Part shown: piece by piece, positions 1 through 9,285 of the stretch
Numbering within the stretch: position 1 is the first letter of the stretch
How the letters are laid out: every line of letters begins with the position of its first letter
Source of the DNA: Methylococcaceae bacterium
Lineage (GTDB): Bacteria; Pseudomonadota; Gammaproteobacteria; Methylococcales; Methylomonadaceae
Assembly: GCA_030626845.1 (NCBI GenBank)
Contig: DAOUTG010000014.1
Span: forward strand, 1 to 44,085
DNA: 44,085 nt
Direction: 5' to 3'
Notes under the pieces: model-generated
What the model saw: the letters and a program-made list of their open reading frames with translations, nothing else
What the model was told of the DNA's origin: nothing
Databases searched by the model: none
Program-made: the position numbers and the translations under genes

Positions 1-147
1 CGCATCAATAGCTTCTTCTACCGCATATTGAATTAAGGGTTTATCAACAATAGAAAGCATTTCTTTCGGATTTGCTTTTGTTGCAGGTAAAAAACGCGTC
101 CCTAGCCCTGCGACAGGAAAAACAGCTTTAGTTATTTTTTGTTGCAT
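1..147 (-). CDS. galU: UTP--glucose-1-phosphate uridylyltransferase, N-terminal part (cut by window edge)
   Basis: Only the first 49 codons are present, starting at the ATG on the minus strand at 147; the rest lies before base 1. The product would make UDP-glucose from UTP and glucose-1-phosphate for cell-surface polysaccharides. The visible N-terminus carries the nucleotidyltransferase signature [18 protein letters not shown] followed by [20 protein letters not shown], which is characteristic of GalU/GtaB. It lies 34 bp downstream of ftsK on the same strand and may be co-transcribed with it. Family assignment is firm; completeness cannot be judged. Confidence 0.93.
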   Translation of the reverse strand, partial: MQQKITKAVFPVAGLGTRFLPATKANPKEMLSIVDKPLIQYAVEEAIDA

Positions 148-181
148 TTAGTTTCCTTTTAAATTTTGGATTTTTTTAAAC

Positions 182-2395
182 TTATTCTTCTAGTGCAGGG
201 GCTAATACAGTACGTTTACCATTATGCTCAGGTGGACTAATTACACCAGTAGTTTCCATAGCCTCTATCATTTTTGCTGCGCGTTTATAACCTACTTTTA
301 AATACTTTTGAACACTAGAAATAGATGCTTTACGACTCTCAGTGACAAAAGCGACGGCTTCATCATATAAAATATCAGTTTCTGAATCCGATGCCCCAAG
401 ATTTATTTTATCTAAACCAGGAATAGGCACTTTAGATTCTTCTAAAATATTGGTTAAATAATCAGGGGGCGCGGTTGTTTTTAAAAAGTTAACTACCTTA
501 TGGACTTCATCATCATCAACAAACGCACCATGTGCGCGCGTAGGCATACTGGATCCAGGTGGTAAATAAAGCATATCACCATTACCGAGTAAACTTTCAG
601 CTCCCCCTTGGTCAAGAATAATACGTGAATCTATACGTGATGACACTTGAAATGAAATTCGACTAGGAATATTGGCTTTAATTAAACCTGTTAACACATC
701 AACAGAGGGACGTTGTGTTGCTAAAATTAAATGAATCCCTGCCGCTCGTGCCTTTTGAGCAAGGCGTGCGATAAGCTCTTCAACTTTTTTACCTACAATC
801 ATCATCATGTCGGCTAATTCATCAATAACAATAACGATATTTGGCAAGGTTTCTAATTCAGAGGCTATTTGTTGTCCTTCAATCATTGAGTTAGGTTGAA
901 ATAAAGGATCAAGAATTGGATGACCTAGTTCTATTGCTTTTTCAATTTGATGATTAAAGCCTTGTAAATTTCTAACCCCTAATTTAGACATCAATTGATA
1001 ACGGCGTTCCATTTCGCCTACTGCCCAACGTAAGGCATTACTAGCCTCTTTCATATCGGTAACCACAGGGGTTAATAAATGCGGAATATCTTCATAAACC
1101 GAGAGTTCAAGCATTTTAGGATCAATCATAATCAGCCGTACTTTTTTCGGACTTGATTTGAATAATAAACTTAAAATCATGGTATTAATAGCCACAGACT
1201 TTCCTGACCCTGTTGTGCCTGCGACCAATAAATGCGGCATTTTTCCTAAATCCGCCATGATAGGTTTACCCGCAATATCTTTGCCTAGAATTAATGTCAA
1301 AGGTGATTTTTCCTTTGCAAAATCCTTTGAATTAACTAAATCATTAAAAGAAACCATCTCGCGTTCTTTATTAGGAATTTCTAAACCAATCACTGATTTT
1401 CCTTCAATAATATCAACTATTCGAACACTGGATACAGAAAGCCCCCGTGCTAAGTCTTTAGTTAAACTATTAACCCGACTTACTTTTGTTCCAGGGGCAA
1501 GTAATAATTCAAATCGCGTAATAACAGGTCCTGGAAAATTTTCACCCATAGTGACCGAGACATTAAAATCATTTAAGACCTTTTCAACTAAATCAGCTTT
1601 GTCCTCTAATTCGGATTTTGAATAACCTTTAACTCTTTTTTTACGTTTAACCAATAATCTGCTATCAGGGAGTGCAGGATAATAGCTAGGGGCTGGTTTT
1701 GAAGGCGGGCTAATAACTTCTTTAATATTAGCTTGAGTCTCTAATGGGTTGTTTGGCTGTTTATTGACTTGCTTAGACAGCACAGAAGCTTGCTTTTTAA
1801 CCTGTAATTTATTAGATAAATAGTTAAATAATTGAAGATAAGCTTCACAGGTATATTTACCAATATATTCCATAACTGAAAACCAAGAAGACCCACTAAA
1901 AATAGTAATGCCTAAAATAAAGATTCCTAGAATTAACCTCAAGCCATAACCATCACCAAAAATAACGATAACCCCATCACCAATAATACTCCCTAAGATT
2001 CCACCGCGACCATGCTGTCCTAATTCAATAAATAAGGGGGGAATGTATAAATAAAAAATTGCAGAACCTGCAATAATTGTGAGACATTGAGCAAAACCTG
2101 AAAGAAACTTATTTAATTGATTATGGGGTTGTTTGCGTTTATAAACGAGATAACCATGCCATGCCAACATAAAAGGAAAAAAAAACCCTATAAACCCAAA
2201 TAAATTTAAGATAATATCAGCAATCCATGCACCTATGACACCTAAAATATTATGAATATCCCCTTTACCTCCACTTGAAAAGTAACCGCCATCATCCTTA
2301 TCATAACTAAATAAAATAATAGCGAATAGCAAAGCTAAAGTAAAAAATAAACCCGATAAAACAAGGATTTTAATTTTTGTTTTCTCTTCTGCCAT
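182..2395 (-). CDS. ftsK: DNA translocase FtsK
   Basis: Septal DNA pump that clears chromosome dimers and activates XerCD recombination at dif. The 737-aa protein has about four hydrophobic membrane segments in its first 190 residues. A short Lys/Gln/Pro-rich linker follows, then the RecA-like motor with Walker A GTTGSGKS near residue 391 and Walker [13 protein letters not shown] near 520. A winged-helix gamma domain closes the C-terminus (about 670-737; [20 protein letters not shown]), the part that reads KOPS sequences and contacts XerD. The linker is far shorter than in E. coli FtsK (1329 aa), as in many other gammaproteobacteria. The gene is divergent from the phosphofructokinase gene, with galU downstream. 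Intact. Confidence 0.97.
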   Translation of the reverse strand: MAEEKTKIKILVLSGLFFTLALLFAIILFSYDKDDGGYFSSGGKGDIHNILGVIGAWIADIILNLFGFIGFFFPFMLAWHGYLVYKRKQPHNQLNKFLSGFAQCLTIIAGSAIFYLYIPPLFIELGQHGRGGILGSIIGDGVIVIFGDGYGLRLILGIFILGITIFSGSSWFSVMEYIGKYTCEAYLQLFNYLSNKLQVKKQASVLSKQVNKQPNNPLETQANIKEVISPPSKPAPSYYPALPDSRLLVKRKKRVKGYSKSELEDKADLVEKVLNDFNVSVTMGENFPGPVITRFELLLAPGTKVSRVNSLTKDLARGLSVSSVRIVDIIEGKSVIGLEIPNKEREMVSFNDLVNSKDFAKEKSPLTLILGKDIAGKPIMADLGKMPHLLVAGTTGSGKSVAINTMILSLLFKSSPKKVRLIMIDPKMLELSVYEDIPHLLTPVVTDMKEASNALRWAVGEMERRYQLMSKLGVRNLQGFNHQIEKAIELGHPILDPLFQPNSMIEGQQIASELETLPNIVIVIDELADMMMIVGKKVEELIARLAQKARAAGIHLILATQRPSVDVLTGLIKANIPSRISFQVSSRIDSRIILDQGGAESLLGNGDMLYLPPGSSMPTRAHGAFVDDDEVHKVVNFLKTTAPPDYLTNILEESKVPIPGLDKINLGASDSETDILYDEAVAFVTESRKASISSVQKYLKVGYKRAAKMIEAMETTGVISPPEHNGKRTVLAPALEE

Positions 2396-2580
2396 AAAAT
2401 ATTCTCAACATAGTCAAATTAAGCTAATTTATTTTATATTATAAACGATATTATTGGATTTTATATAGAAGGTCTATTTAGGTAAATCGTCACCTAGAGG
2501 AAGTCTCTCATAATGTGTTAAAATTTTACTGATGTTTTTTTACACATCTTAGTCTTTAACTTTATATTTTGATAAATATT

Positions 2581-3810
2581 ATGAATAAACCTAAAAAAGT
2601 TGCACTCTTAACAGCGGGTGGATTAGCCCCTTGTCTTAATTCAGCGGTAGGAAGTTTAATTGAACGCTATTCTGAAATTGACCCAACTATTGAGATTATT
2701 TGTTACCGCAGTGGTTATAAAGGTCTATTACTGGGTGATTATTATTCTGTCACACCTGAAATTCGTGCTAATGCGGGGAGATTACAAAAAATAGGGGGAT
2801 CGAGTATCGGTAACAGTCGCGTTAAATTAACGAATATTAAAGATTGCATAAAACGTGGATTAGTTAAAGAAGGTCAAGATCCTCAAAAAGTTGCCGCAGA
2901 TCAGTTGATTAAAGATGGGGTTGATGTTTTACATACCATTGGTGGTGATGATACTAATACGGCCGCTGCCGATTTAGCCGCTTATTTGGCTGAAAATGAT
3001 TATGGCTTAACGGTTATTGGTTTACCTAAAACCGTTGATAATGATGTTTATCCGATTAAACAATCATTAGGGGCATGGACAGCCGCAGAGCAAGGAGCAA
3101 AGTATTTTCAAAATGTGGTTGATGAGAATAATTCTAATCCTAGAATGTTGATTATTCATGAAGTGATGGGGCGTAATTGTGGTTGGTTGACTGCTGCAAC
3201 GGCACAAGCCTATCGTAAATTATTAGATCAATCTGCTTGGTTGCCTGAATTAGGTTTAAGTCGTGAAGCATTTGAAGTTCACGCCGTTTTTATTCCTGAA
3301 ATGGCACTAGATCTTGCCGCAGAAGCAGAACGCTTGCGTAAAGTGATGGATGAAGTTGATTGCGTTAATATTTTTGTCTCAGAAGGGGCGGGGGTTGATG
3401 CAATTGTTGCTGAAATGGAAGCACAAAATCAAGAAGTTCCTCGTGATGCTTTTGGTCATATTAAGTTAGATGCGGTTAATCCTGGGAAATGGTTTGGTGA
3501 GCAATTTGCTAAAATGATTGGCGCGGAAAAAACGTTAATTCAAAAATCAGGCTATTTTGCCCGTGCGGCTGCAGCTAACACGGAGGATATGCGTTTAATT
3601 AAATCTTGTGCCGATTTAGCAGTTGAATGTGCAATGCGTCGTGAAGCTGGGGTTATTGGTCATGATGATGAGCAAGGGGATGTGCTACGTGCTATTGAGT
3701 TTCCACGAATCAAAGGGGGTAAACCTTTTGATATAAATAGCGATTGGTTCACACAAACTTTAGAGGAAATAGGGCAAACTAAAGGGGCTGTGGTTGAAGT
3801 GGTTCATTAA
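2581..3810 (+). CDS. pfp: Pyrophosphate-dependent 6-phosphofructokinase
   Basis: Interconverts fructose-6-phosphate and fructose-1,6-bisphosphate using PPi instead of ATP, so the step is reversible. The 409-aa protein has the family layout: LTAGGLAPCLNS at the N-terminus, GGDDTN at 121-126, PKTVDND at 149-155 and a MGRNCGWL stretch. The second Asp of GGDD and the Lys of PKTVDND mark the PPi-using type; ATP enzymes have Gly and a non-Lys residue there. I start it at ATG 2581; an upstream in-frame TTG at 2569 would add four residues, but neither start has a clear ribosome binding site. A strong hairpin terminator follows. PPi-PFK is typical of methanotrophs and several other chemolithotrophs (known); the use here is inferred. 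Confidence 0.92.
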   Translation: MNKPKKVALLTAGGLAPCLNSAVGSLIERYSEIDPTIEIICYRSGYKGLLLGDYYSVTPEIRANAGRLQKIGGSSIGNSRVKLTNIKDCIKRGLVKEGQDPQKVAADQLIKDGVDVLHTIGGDDTNTAAADLAAYLAENDYGLTVIGLPKTVDNDVYPIKQSLGAWTAAEQGAKYFQNVVDENNSNPRMLIIHEVMGRNCGWLTAATAQAYRKLLDQSAWLPELGLSREAFEVHAVFIPEMALDLAAEAERLRKVMDEVDCVNIFVSEGAGVDAIVAEMEAQNQEVPRDAFGHIKLDAVNPGKWFGEQFAKMIGAEKTLIQKSGYFARAAAANTEDMRLIKSCADLAVECAMRREAGVIGHDDEQGDVLRAIEFPRIKGGKPFDINSDWFTQTLEEIGQTKGAVVEVVH

Positions 3811-3833
3811 CTTCTAAAGCTTTTGGTTTTATT

Positions 3834-3870
3834 GGAGTCCAAAACCTGTTTTGGACTCCTCAGCTTTTTT
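3834..3870 (+). terminator. Rho-independent terminator after phosphofructokinase gene
   Basis: A perfect 11-bp inverted repeat (GGAGTCCAAAA at 3834-3844 and TTTTGGACTCC at 3849-3859) closes on a 4-base loop CCTG. Six Ts follow at 3865-3870. It starts 23 bases after the phosphofructokinase stop codon and ends 20 bases before the next start, so the two plus-strand genes are probably separate transcripts. Confidence 0.9.
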
Positions 3871-3889
3871 AAATGACAAGGTACATTTT

Positions 3890-4801
3890 ATGAATAAATC
3901 TTTCTTAAGACACTTTCTTTGCTTATTTTTCATCTTTCCCTCTTTACTTATTGCAAGTCCTTTTGTTGATGTTGAGACTAATCACGGAACGTTTACCCTT
4001 GAATTAAAACCTAATGAAGCCCCTATTACTGTTGCTAATTTTCTAACTTATGTTGATAATGACTTTTATGATGATACATTATTTCATCGTGTTATTGATG
4101 GCTTTATGGTTCAAGGGGGGGGATTTGATACTGATTTGGTTATGAAACAAACCCTTGACCCTATTGTCCTAGAATCAAACAATGGATTGCTTAATCAACG
4201 TGGCACAGTGGCAATGGCAAGAACCAATGATCCCAATTCTGCCACCTCCCAATTTTTTGTTAATAGTGTTGATAATAGTTTCTTAAATTATACTGAAACT
4301 AATCCAGGTTATGCTGTTTTCGGCGCAGTTGTCGCAGGTTTAGAGGTTATTGATAGTATCAGTGCAACGGAAACAGCCGCACAAGATGTCCCCGCTAATC
4401 CTGTCATCATTAATACCATTCGCCGTAGAGAAGCCCAAGTAGAAATCAAAGGATTAAATGCAAGCTATGCAGTAGGAGAAACTATTAATGTTTTTGTTGA
4501 AGAGTTTGGTATTATTCGTGAAAATGCCTTAGATTTATGGGCAGCTATTTTATTACCTAATGGACAATTTCTTTATTTGACTTCAGAAAGCGATAATTTC
4601 ACTTCAACACCCACAGCTTTTAAACAAGCGGTTAGCACCGATATTATCAGCCATCCTATTTTAAATTTTACTGTTCCTGCGGGACTTGCGGGTAATTATG
4701 CGTTTTTTGTCGCCTTCAATGAAGCGGATAAAGGCGTTGATGATTTATTACATACGGTGCGTTCAAATATAAGTAAAGCAGAAACAACCTTAGCTGAGTA
4801 G
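3890..4801 (+). CDS. Exported cyclophilin-type peptidyl-prolyl isomerase with extra C-terminal domain
   Basis: Predicted periplasmic foldase. The ATG at 3890 is preferred because an upstream in-frame TTG (3851) lies inside the terminator hairpin, and 3890 opens directly on a signal peptide (MNKSFLRHFLCLFFIFPSLLIAS, cut written here as its first 20 residues MNKSFLRHFLCLFFIFPSLL then IAS). The cyclophilin domain spans about 24-180 with FHRVIDGFMVQGGGF and the SATSQFFVN stretch, as in PpiA-type enzymes. About 115 residues follow that are not part of the fold, including DLWAAILLPNGQFLYLT and a NFTVPAGLAGNYAFFVAF segment resembling a small beta-sandwich. I do not know this domain's function. It converges closely on the caspase-like gene, 25 bp apart. 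Confidence 0.9.
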   Translation: MNKSFLRHFLCLFFIFPSLLIASPFVDVETNHGTFTLELKPNEAPITVANFLTYVDNDFYDDTLFHRVIDGFMVQGGGFDTDLVMKQTLDPIVLESNNGLLNQRGTVAMARTNDPNSATSQFFVNSVDNSFLNYTETNPGYAVFGAVVAGLEVIDSISATETAAQDVPANPVIINTIRRREAQVEIKGLNASYAVGETINVFVEEFGIIRENALDLWAAILLPNGQFLYLTSESDNFTSTPTAFKQAVSTDIISHPILNFTVPAGLAGNYAFFVAFNEADKGVDDLLHTVRSNISKAETTLAE

Positions 4802-4826
4802 TTAATATGAGTGGGCAGGGAGCAGC

Positions 4827-6041
4827 TCATAATCTGATAGATTGAATAAGCTGTTGTTTAATTTTAGCCACGGCTTTTTCTGCGGCTATTTTTTTACCTC
4901 GACCCTCATCAGTATCAAGCTCTACACCTGAACTACTGGCGGAAAAAAGGATTTCATTTGTTTTCAAAGAATTAATAGTCAGATTCATATTCACATAACG
5001 TGAAACTAACTCTAGCCCTTCTACTTGCATAACAGGTTTATCTTCTGAACGTACATTAATTTCTACTTCTAAAACATAATCAGCAGATTTTAAATTATTA
5101 ACGACTTTAAAGCCCATTGGTTTAAAAACAGCTTGAAAATCACCAAATGAAAGACGACTTTTATTATTATTTTCTTTAATATCAAAAAAAATAGTACGGT
5201 TAAGTGAGGTAGGTATTTGTGAGCTACTCATAGCAACTGCTTTAAGCGTATCGTTGCAGCCTTTTTCAACAAAACAAAAACGCTCTAAGTTTACTAATAA
5301 TGTTTCTTCTCGTGTTAGCTGTGGTTGTTTGTAACTTTGAGTGTCTTGTTTAACATTTCGACGAACTTCTTTAAAAACATCTTCAATTGCTAAATGAGGT
5401 TTTACCATCGCTTTAAGTAAATGTCCTGTATAAATTCCATTCCTTTGACCCCTACCATCATAAGCAACTGAACCTGGCTCAGCAGAAAAAGCAAGTATAC
5501 TTCCCATAGGAGGATTCATTTTAGCAAGTCCTCGACTTATATTTATTTCATTTCTCCCAACTGAACGTGGTGTATTATCAAAAGGATTATTTCTACAGGC
5601 ATCTAAAATAATAATATTCATGTTATTATTAGCTGACTTCATTATATCTAGAATATTCTGAGCATTAACAGAGTGGTTAATTATTTCATCCTCAGAATTT
5701 AATTGGTTATCACTAGGAATTAAATAATTAATATTATTGATTTGTAAACCATGTCCTGCAAAAAAAAATAATCCTGTTGCACCATTACTAATTTTTTTTG
5801 AAAAATTTCTAATGGCTTTTTCCATTTTTGAATGACTGGCATTTTTAATTTTTATGACCTTAAAATTTAATTCTTCCAACGTAGTTGCTATATCCATTGC
5901 ATCATTTACAGCATTTTTTAAAGGTTCTTTTACATAACTATTATTACCAATCACTAAAGCAACTCTATTTTGACTAGCAAAACTTGCCGTAGTTATAAAA
6001 AATAAAAAAAGACTGAATCTATAGATAATATTTTTAAACAT
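4827..6041 (-). CDS. Secreted caspase-like (peptidase C14) protein
   Basis: 404-aa protein with an N-terminal signal sequence ending near ASFASQ, so probably periplasmic or lipid-surface associated. The caspase p20-like fold begins at RVALVIGNNSY. The catalytic dyad is visible as His97 in FFFAGHGLQ and Cys149 in IIILDACRNNPF, so proteolysis is possible. Such bacterial proteins usually cut after basic residues or act in signalling (family knowledge). The last 140 residues contain ADYVLEVEINVRSED and GKKIAAEKAVAKIKQQL, resembling the small alpha/beta modules of LPP20/FlgT/CsgG-type envelope proteins (inference). It is the last gene of a minus-strand trio with two lipoproteins, so an envelope function is more likely than cell death. 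Confidence 0.85.
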   Translation of the reverse strand: MFKNIIYRFSLFLFFITTASFASQNRVALVIGNNSYVKEPLKNAVNDAMDIATTLEELNFKVIKIKNASHSKMEKAIRNFSKKISNGATGLFFFAGHGLQINNINYLIPSDNQLNSEDEIINHSVNAQNILDIMKSANNNMNIIILDACRNNPFDNTPRSVGRNEINISRGLAKMNPPMGSILAFSAEPGSVAYDGRGQRNGIYTGHLLKAMVKPHLAIEDVFKEVRRNVKQDTQSYKQPQLTREETLLVNLERFCFVEKGCNDTLKAVAMSSSQIPTSLNRTIFFDIKENNNKSRLSFGDFQAVFKPMGFKVVNNLKSADYVLEVEINVRSEDKPVMQVEGLELVSRYVNMNLTINSLKTNEILFSASSSGVELDTDEGRGKKIAAEKAVAKIKQQLIQSIRL

Positions 6042-6077
6042 TTTTATCCTTATAAAAACCTGATAAGAATTAAATTA

Positions 6078-6098
6078 TTAAGTTAGCTACTAACTTAA
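6078..6098 (-). promoter_or_regulatory. Hairpin in the lipoprotein-caspase intergenic gap
   Basis: A perfect inverted repeat, TTAAGTTAG and CTAACTTAA, with a 3-base loop lies in the 94-bp gap between the CsgG/OmpA gene and the caspase-like gene. On the minus strand it is followed by AT-rich sequence without a clean T-run. It could be a weak terminator or attenuator that lowers caspase expression, or an RNA-processing site. Structure seen; role inferred. Confidence 0.45.
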
Positions 6099-6135
6099 AA
6101 CAGGAAAAAATTGGTAGCCATTAGGTTTGGGGTAG

Positions 6136-8073
6136 TTATTTTCTAAATAAAAGCTCAACACGACGATTTTTAGAATGCGCTTTATCTGTATTCGCTATAT
6201 CTATAGGATTTTTTTCACCCTCACCTGCCATCGTTAATCTATTAAGATTGACACCATAGTCAATAAATTTATTGAATACACTTTTAGCGCGTTTTTCAGA
6301 CAATTTTTGATTACTTTCATCTGTTCCAATATTATCTGTATGCCCCAAAATATAAATTCTATAATTAGCGTGTTTATTTAAAATACCTGCAATTTCTTTT
6401 AAAACTGGAAAACTTTTATTTGTTAAGGTTGCTTTTGCAAATTTAAAGCTTACAATAGATTCTGATAAAACAAAACTGGCTTCTTTTTTTCCTTCTTCGA
6501 GTGCTTTTTCTATCTTATCGGCAAGGGTCGTTGGTTTACTCATATCTATGGGGTTATTGTTAACAATAACACTTGCTAAACTCGCTATAATTTTATCTGA
6601 GATTATAGTTTCTATTTCATTAATGGTATCAATATCACCTGTTTTTGAATAACCAATAATATTTCTTCCAGTTTCTGTATCCATTAATCTTGCATGGATA
6701 GTTATTTCATTATTTTCAACACTAAATGAACCTGAAATAATTTGAGATGCTCCTGTTACTTTTCCTAGTTTAGGCGCGTATTTAGGATCAACGACCCCTT
6801 TTTTTGATAGCTGCATTTCTATTAAAGCGGCATCTAATCTTAAGCGTTCTATAAAAGGAAGCCCTGTCTTATGAATCATTTTAGATGTTAACGACTCAGG
6901 AATACTTTTTGAAAAAATATCATACTGAGGATCATTATTATTATTTTTAAATTCAACGACAGCAATAGCTTTTAAGCTAACATCAATACCTTTAAGTATA
7001 TTTTTAATACTTTGATTATCTTTATCATTCCTTAAAGCTTCTGCATAATATTTTTTTGCAGCATCAATATTACCAGCATATAAAGATAACTCTCCTTTAC
7101 TCAGAGCTTCTATTTTTTTCATCATGTCATTGCCTTGACGCGCAATAGAATTTCTTTCCTCTTCAGTTAGCGCATTACCTATAGCACCAGATAACCGAAG
7201 AACTAAGCCTTTAATAACTTCATTAACATCACCAAGTTCTCCTGTTACATTTTCAGCACGAAGTAAAGCCCCTGTTTCTGTTGCAATCATTCTTGCATTA
7301 ATGATAATGTTATCACCATTGATTTGATAGCTACCTGTAATAAGATGCGATGCACCCGTGATATTTCCCGTCTTAGTGATAGTAGTTTCAGAAAAAATAC
7401 CTTCTTTTCCTCTTTGTTGTTCTTTTAATATTTGGGATAAATTATTTCGTTCAATAATTTTGATACCTTTTGCATTTGATAAAAAAGAAGTTATTGACTC
7501 TGAAATACCTATTTTTAACCAGTCGTATTGTTTAATTTTTGAAAGATTTTTAAATTCAGAAATAACTAGGTTAAGTTTAAATATATCATTTTTTATAGAG
7601 CCTTCATTAGAATCTACAATCAATTTATGAGATGAAAATACATAGTCTTTCTCACCTTTTAGTATGATTTGATCTTTAATTTTTTTAATAGGCGATATTA
7701 ATTCTATCTCAAATATGTTTTCTTTATAATTATTTGTTTTCTGTAAATTTGTTTCAGTATCAATAGGAATAAGAGCAAAAGGAATATAAGTACCAAAGGA
7801 AATAATACTTAAAAATATAGAAAAAGCAGGATTACTTTGAAAAAGATTAACCTTTCTTGATAATTTATTTATTTTCTGATTATATTTTAATGCTAATGTT
7901 ACAGGTGATTTTCCCCTTAATTTATTATTAATATAAACATTAGTTCCTTGATAATTTTCATTAAGAATTAAATTTGTTTCTATTTCTCTAAAATAAGAAC
8001 CATTTTGCTCCCAATTTGTAGCGCAACCAACCAATGATAAAGTATAAATAGCTATAAATAAAAAATTACGCAT
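6136..8073 (-). CDS. OmpA-family lipoprotein with PEGA and two CsgG-like domains
   Basis: 645-aa predicted outer-membrane lipoprotein with lipobox LVGC (Cys17). Domains in order: a PEGA-like segment (about 35-70; NVYINNKLRGKSPVTLAL); a first CsgG/curli-assembly-like domain (about 165-300; ISESITSFLSNAKGIKIIER, ASHLITGSYQI); a linker with TPR-like helices (about 300-365); a second CsgG-like domain (about 370-500; IPESLTSKMIHKTG, ASQIISGSFSV); and an OmpA peptidoglycan-binding domain (about 535-645; GHTDNIGTDESNQKLSEKRA, NRRVEL). CsgG-like modules form oligomeric envelope assemblies in known systems. The gene lies 16 bp after the small lipoprotein gene and before the caspase gene. Function of the complex is unknown. 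Confidence 0.87.
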   Translation of the reverse strand: MRNFLFIAIYTLSLVGCATNWEQNGSYFREIETNLILNENYQGTNVYINNKLRGKSPVTLALKYNQKINKLSRKVNLFQSNPAFSIFLSIISFGTYIPFALIPIDTETNLQKTNNYKENIFEIELISPIKKIKDQIILKGEKDYVFSSHKLIVDSNEGSIKNDIFKLNLVISEFKNLSKIKQYDWLKIGISESITSFLSNAKGIKIIERNNLSQILKEQQRGKEGIFSETTITKTGNITGASHLITGSYQINGDNIIINARMIATETGALLRAENVTGELGDVNEVIKGLVLRLSGAIGNALTEEERNSIARQGNDMMKKIEALSKGELSLYAGNIDAAKKYYAEALRNDKDNQSIKNILKGIDVSLKAIAVVEFKNNNNDPQYDIFSKSIPESLTSKMIHKTGLPFIERLRLDAALIEMQLSKKGVVDPKYAPKLGKVTGASQIISGSFSVENNEITIHARLMDTETGRNIIGYSKTGDIDTINEIETIISDKIIASLASVIVNNNPIDMSKPTTLADKIEKALEEGKKEASFVLSESIVSFKFAKATLTNKSFPVLKEIAGILNKHANYRIYILGHTDNIGTDESNQKLSEKRAKSVFNKFIDYGVNLNRLTMAGEGEKNPIDIANTDKAHSKNRRVELLFRK

Positions 8074-8089
8074 TTATTTTCCGAAAGAG

Positions 8090-8602
8090 TTATTTAAGAA
8101 TTAGTTTGTCTTCTATTTCATCTACAATATCTTCTGCAATATCAAAAAATATAGTTCTCCATCCACCAATTGTATAAAGACCTCCCGCTGAAATAGTATA
8201 TCTTTCTACAACTGTTCCAATTTGCTTATCTTCTTCTTTAAAATTACAATCAATGGATAATATTGTTTCTCCCCATCCAGGAAATAACCACCGTTTAAAT
8301 GCATTACCAGGCTCGTATTCTACAACTTGACATTTTAATAATATTTTATTTATTTTTTCACCTGTCCAAAGTAAATCTTCCTCTCTTAACGCTTCCGCTA
8401 AAGCATTAGTTAGTAGTTCTTCTACATTTATGTCATCATAACTTCTTCCAGTTGCATTTAATGTTTTGTCTACTTCAATTAATGTACCTAAAATGGGCTT
8501 ATAATTTGTATCTATTTTTAGATTGTTAGTGCTACAAGCCATTATCAACAAGGTTATTAACAAAATAAAAATTCTTTTAAAAAGAAAGGTTGATTTTTTC
8601 AT
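8090..8602 (-). CDS. Small lipoprotein, unknown function
   Basis: 170-aa protein whose N-terminus is a lipoprotein signal (KRIFILLITLLIMAC; lipidated Cys23). The rest includes ILLKCQVVEYEPGNAFKRWLFPGWGETILSIDC and a C-terminal Gly-rich GLYTIGGW region followed by an acidic helix. This resembles the DUF4410-like group of envelope lipoproteins that are often paired with CsgG-type genes, but I cannot name it firmly. It is first in the minus-strand trio (16 bp before the CsgG/OmpA gene), so it is probably a partner of that lipoprotein. Confidence 0.75.
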   Translation of the reverse strand: MKKSTFLFKRIFILLITLLIMACSTNNLKIDTNYKPILGTLIEVDKTLNATGRSYDDINVEELLTNALAEALREEDLLWTGEKINKILLKCQVVEYEPGNAFKRWLFPGWGETILSIDCNFKEEDKQIGTVVERYTISAGGLYTIGGWRTIFFDIAEDIVDEIEDKLILK

Positions 8603-8651
8603 GATTTTTCTAGAATTAGATTAGATCGTAGGTTGGGTTGAAGCTTATTGA

Positions 8652-8680
8652 GCGTAGGGTAGGTTAAATCTACCCTACGC
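8652..8680. repeat. REP-like inverted repeat
   Basis: A perfect 11-bp inverted repeat (GCGTAGGGTAG / CTACCCTACGC) with a 7-base spacer sits just downstream of the mepK-like stop codon. It is preceded at 8631-8647 by GTAGGTTGGGTTGAAGC, a related motif. The GTAGG-ended palindrome is of the REP type that is often scattered between genes. It may also terminate transcription of the mepK-like gene, although there is no clear T-run. Confidence 0.65.
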
Positions 8681-8688
8681 AGAACAAC

Positions 8689-9285
8689 TTACCAATGTCT
8701 GAAATTACCCGTATCAAGATGAACAAAATTAGATTTTGAATAATAACCTACGCCCCCCTGACGTAGAGAAATAGCCGCATCACGAATAGTCTTTGAAGCC
8801 ACTTTTTCCATCCGAATATCAATCGCTCTACCTAACATATGTTTACTTTTTCTAGCCACGCCCCCGCTTTTAGAACGCAAAGCATGATTAGTTGCAGGTG
8901 AACGATAGCCAGAAATAATATCAATCGGCTTCTTCGTCTCCAGCGTTGATTGTAATTTATACAAAAAATTTAATAAATTAGGATCAATAGTACGGATGTC
9001 ATCCGTTCTATGATCTCGTAAAAGATAATCTATTTCCTTTAGTGCCTCGGTTACATAGCGTCCCTTCTCAAAATAAGTTAAAGAAAGTTTTTCACCTGTG
9101 TTTAAATTATTAAAATTTAACTCACGAGGCAATAAATAGTTACGTTTACTTGCTGCTGAAGCTATTTTTGGAAAGCCCATTGTTGCAACAGAACTCATTG
9201 CAAAAAGTTGTAAAAAACGCCGCCTAGGCATTTGTTTTTGTGTCTTAGTTGTTATTAAATCTAAACTACCTTCAACCATTTTCAT
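8689..9285 (-). CDS. Tat-exported DUF882 / YcbK-MepK-like murein peptidase
   Basis: Predicted periplasmic zinc peptidase of the M15-like DUF882 family; E. coli MepK cleaves peptidoglycan 3-3 crosslinks (family knowledge). I start at ATG 9285, preceded by AAGG; a longer form would need TTG 9321. The N-terminus has a twin-arginine signal, MPRRRFLQLF, then a hydrophobic stretch ending PKIASAAS. Likely zinc ligands are the His and Asp of SKHMLGRAIDIR and the His of FVHLDTG; SGYRSPATNHALR is the conserved loop. The 198-aa length is normal. It is separate from the upstream porin operon, which runs the other way, and followed by a REP-like hairpin. Confidence 0.9.
   Translation of the reverse strand: MKMVEGSLDLITTKTQKQMPRRRFLQLFAMSSVATMGFPKIASAASKRNYLLPRELNFNNLNTGEKLSLTYFEKGRYVTEALKEIDYLLRDHRTDDIRTIDPNLLNFLYKLQSTLETKKPIDIISGYRSPATNHALRSKSGGVARKSKHMLGRAIDIRMEKVASKTIRDAAISLRQGGVGYYSKSNFVHLDTGNFRHW

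Noticed and set aside
1158-1625. 155-codon plus-strand frame inside ftsK
   Set aside because: Antisense to the conserved FtsK motor; composition and lack of domains mark it as a shadow. The same applies to the other antisense frames inside aceE, aceF, hemE, pilQ and hsdR.
4802-4826. Terminator between the cyclophilin and caspase genes
   Set aside because: Only a 6-bp pair TATGAG/CTCATA reaching into the caspase stop codon, with no T-run; too weak to call.
5641-8073. Caspase operon as an abortive-infection or programmed-death defence system
   Set aside because: The caspase has a signal peptide and its partners are outer-membrane lipoproteins; no nuclease, effector or sensor typical of defence loci is present. 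An envelope function fits better.
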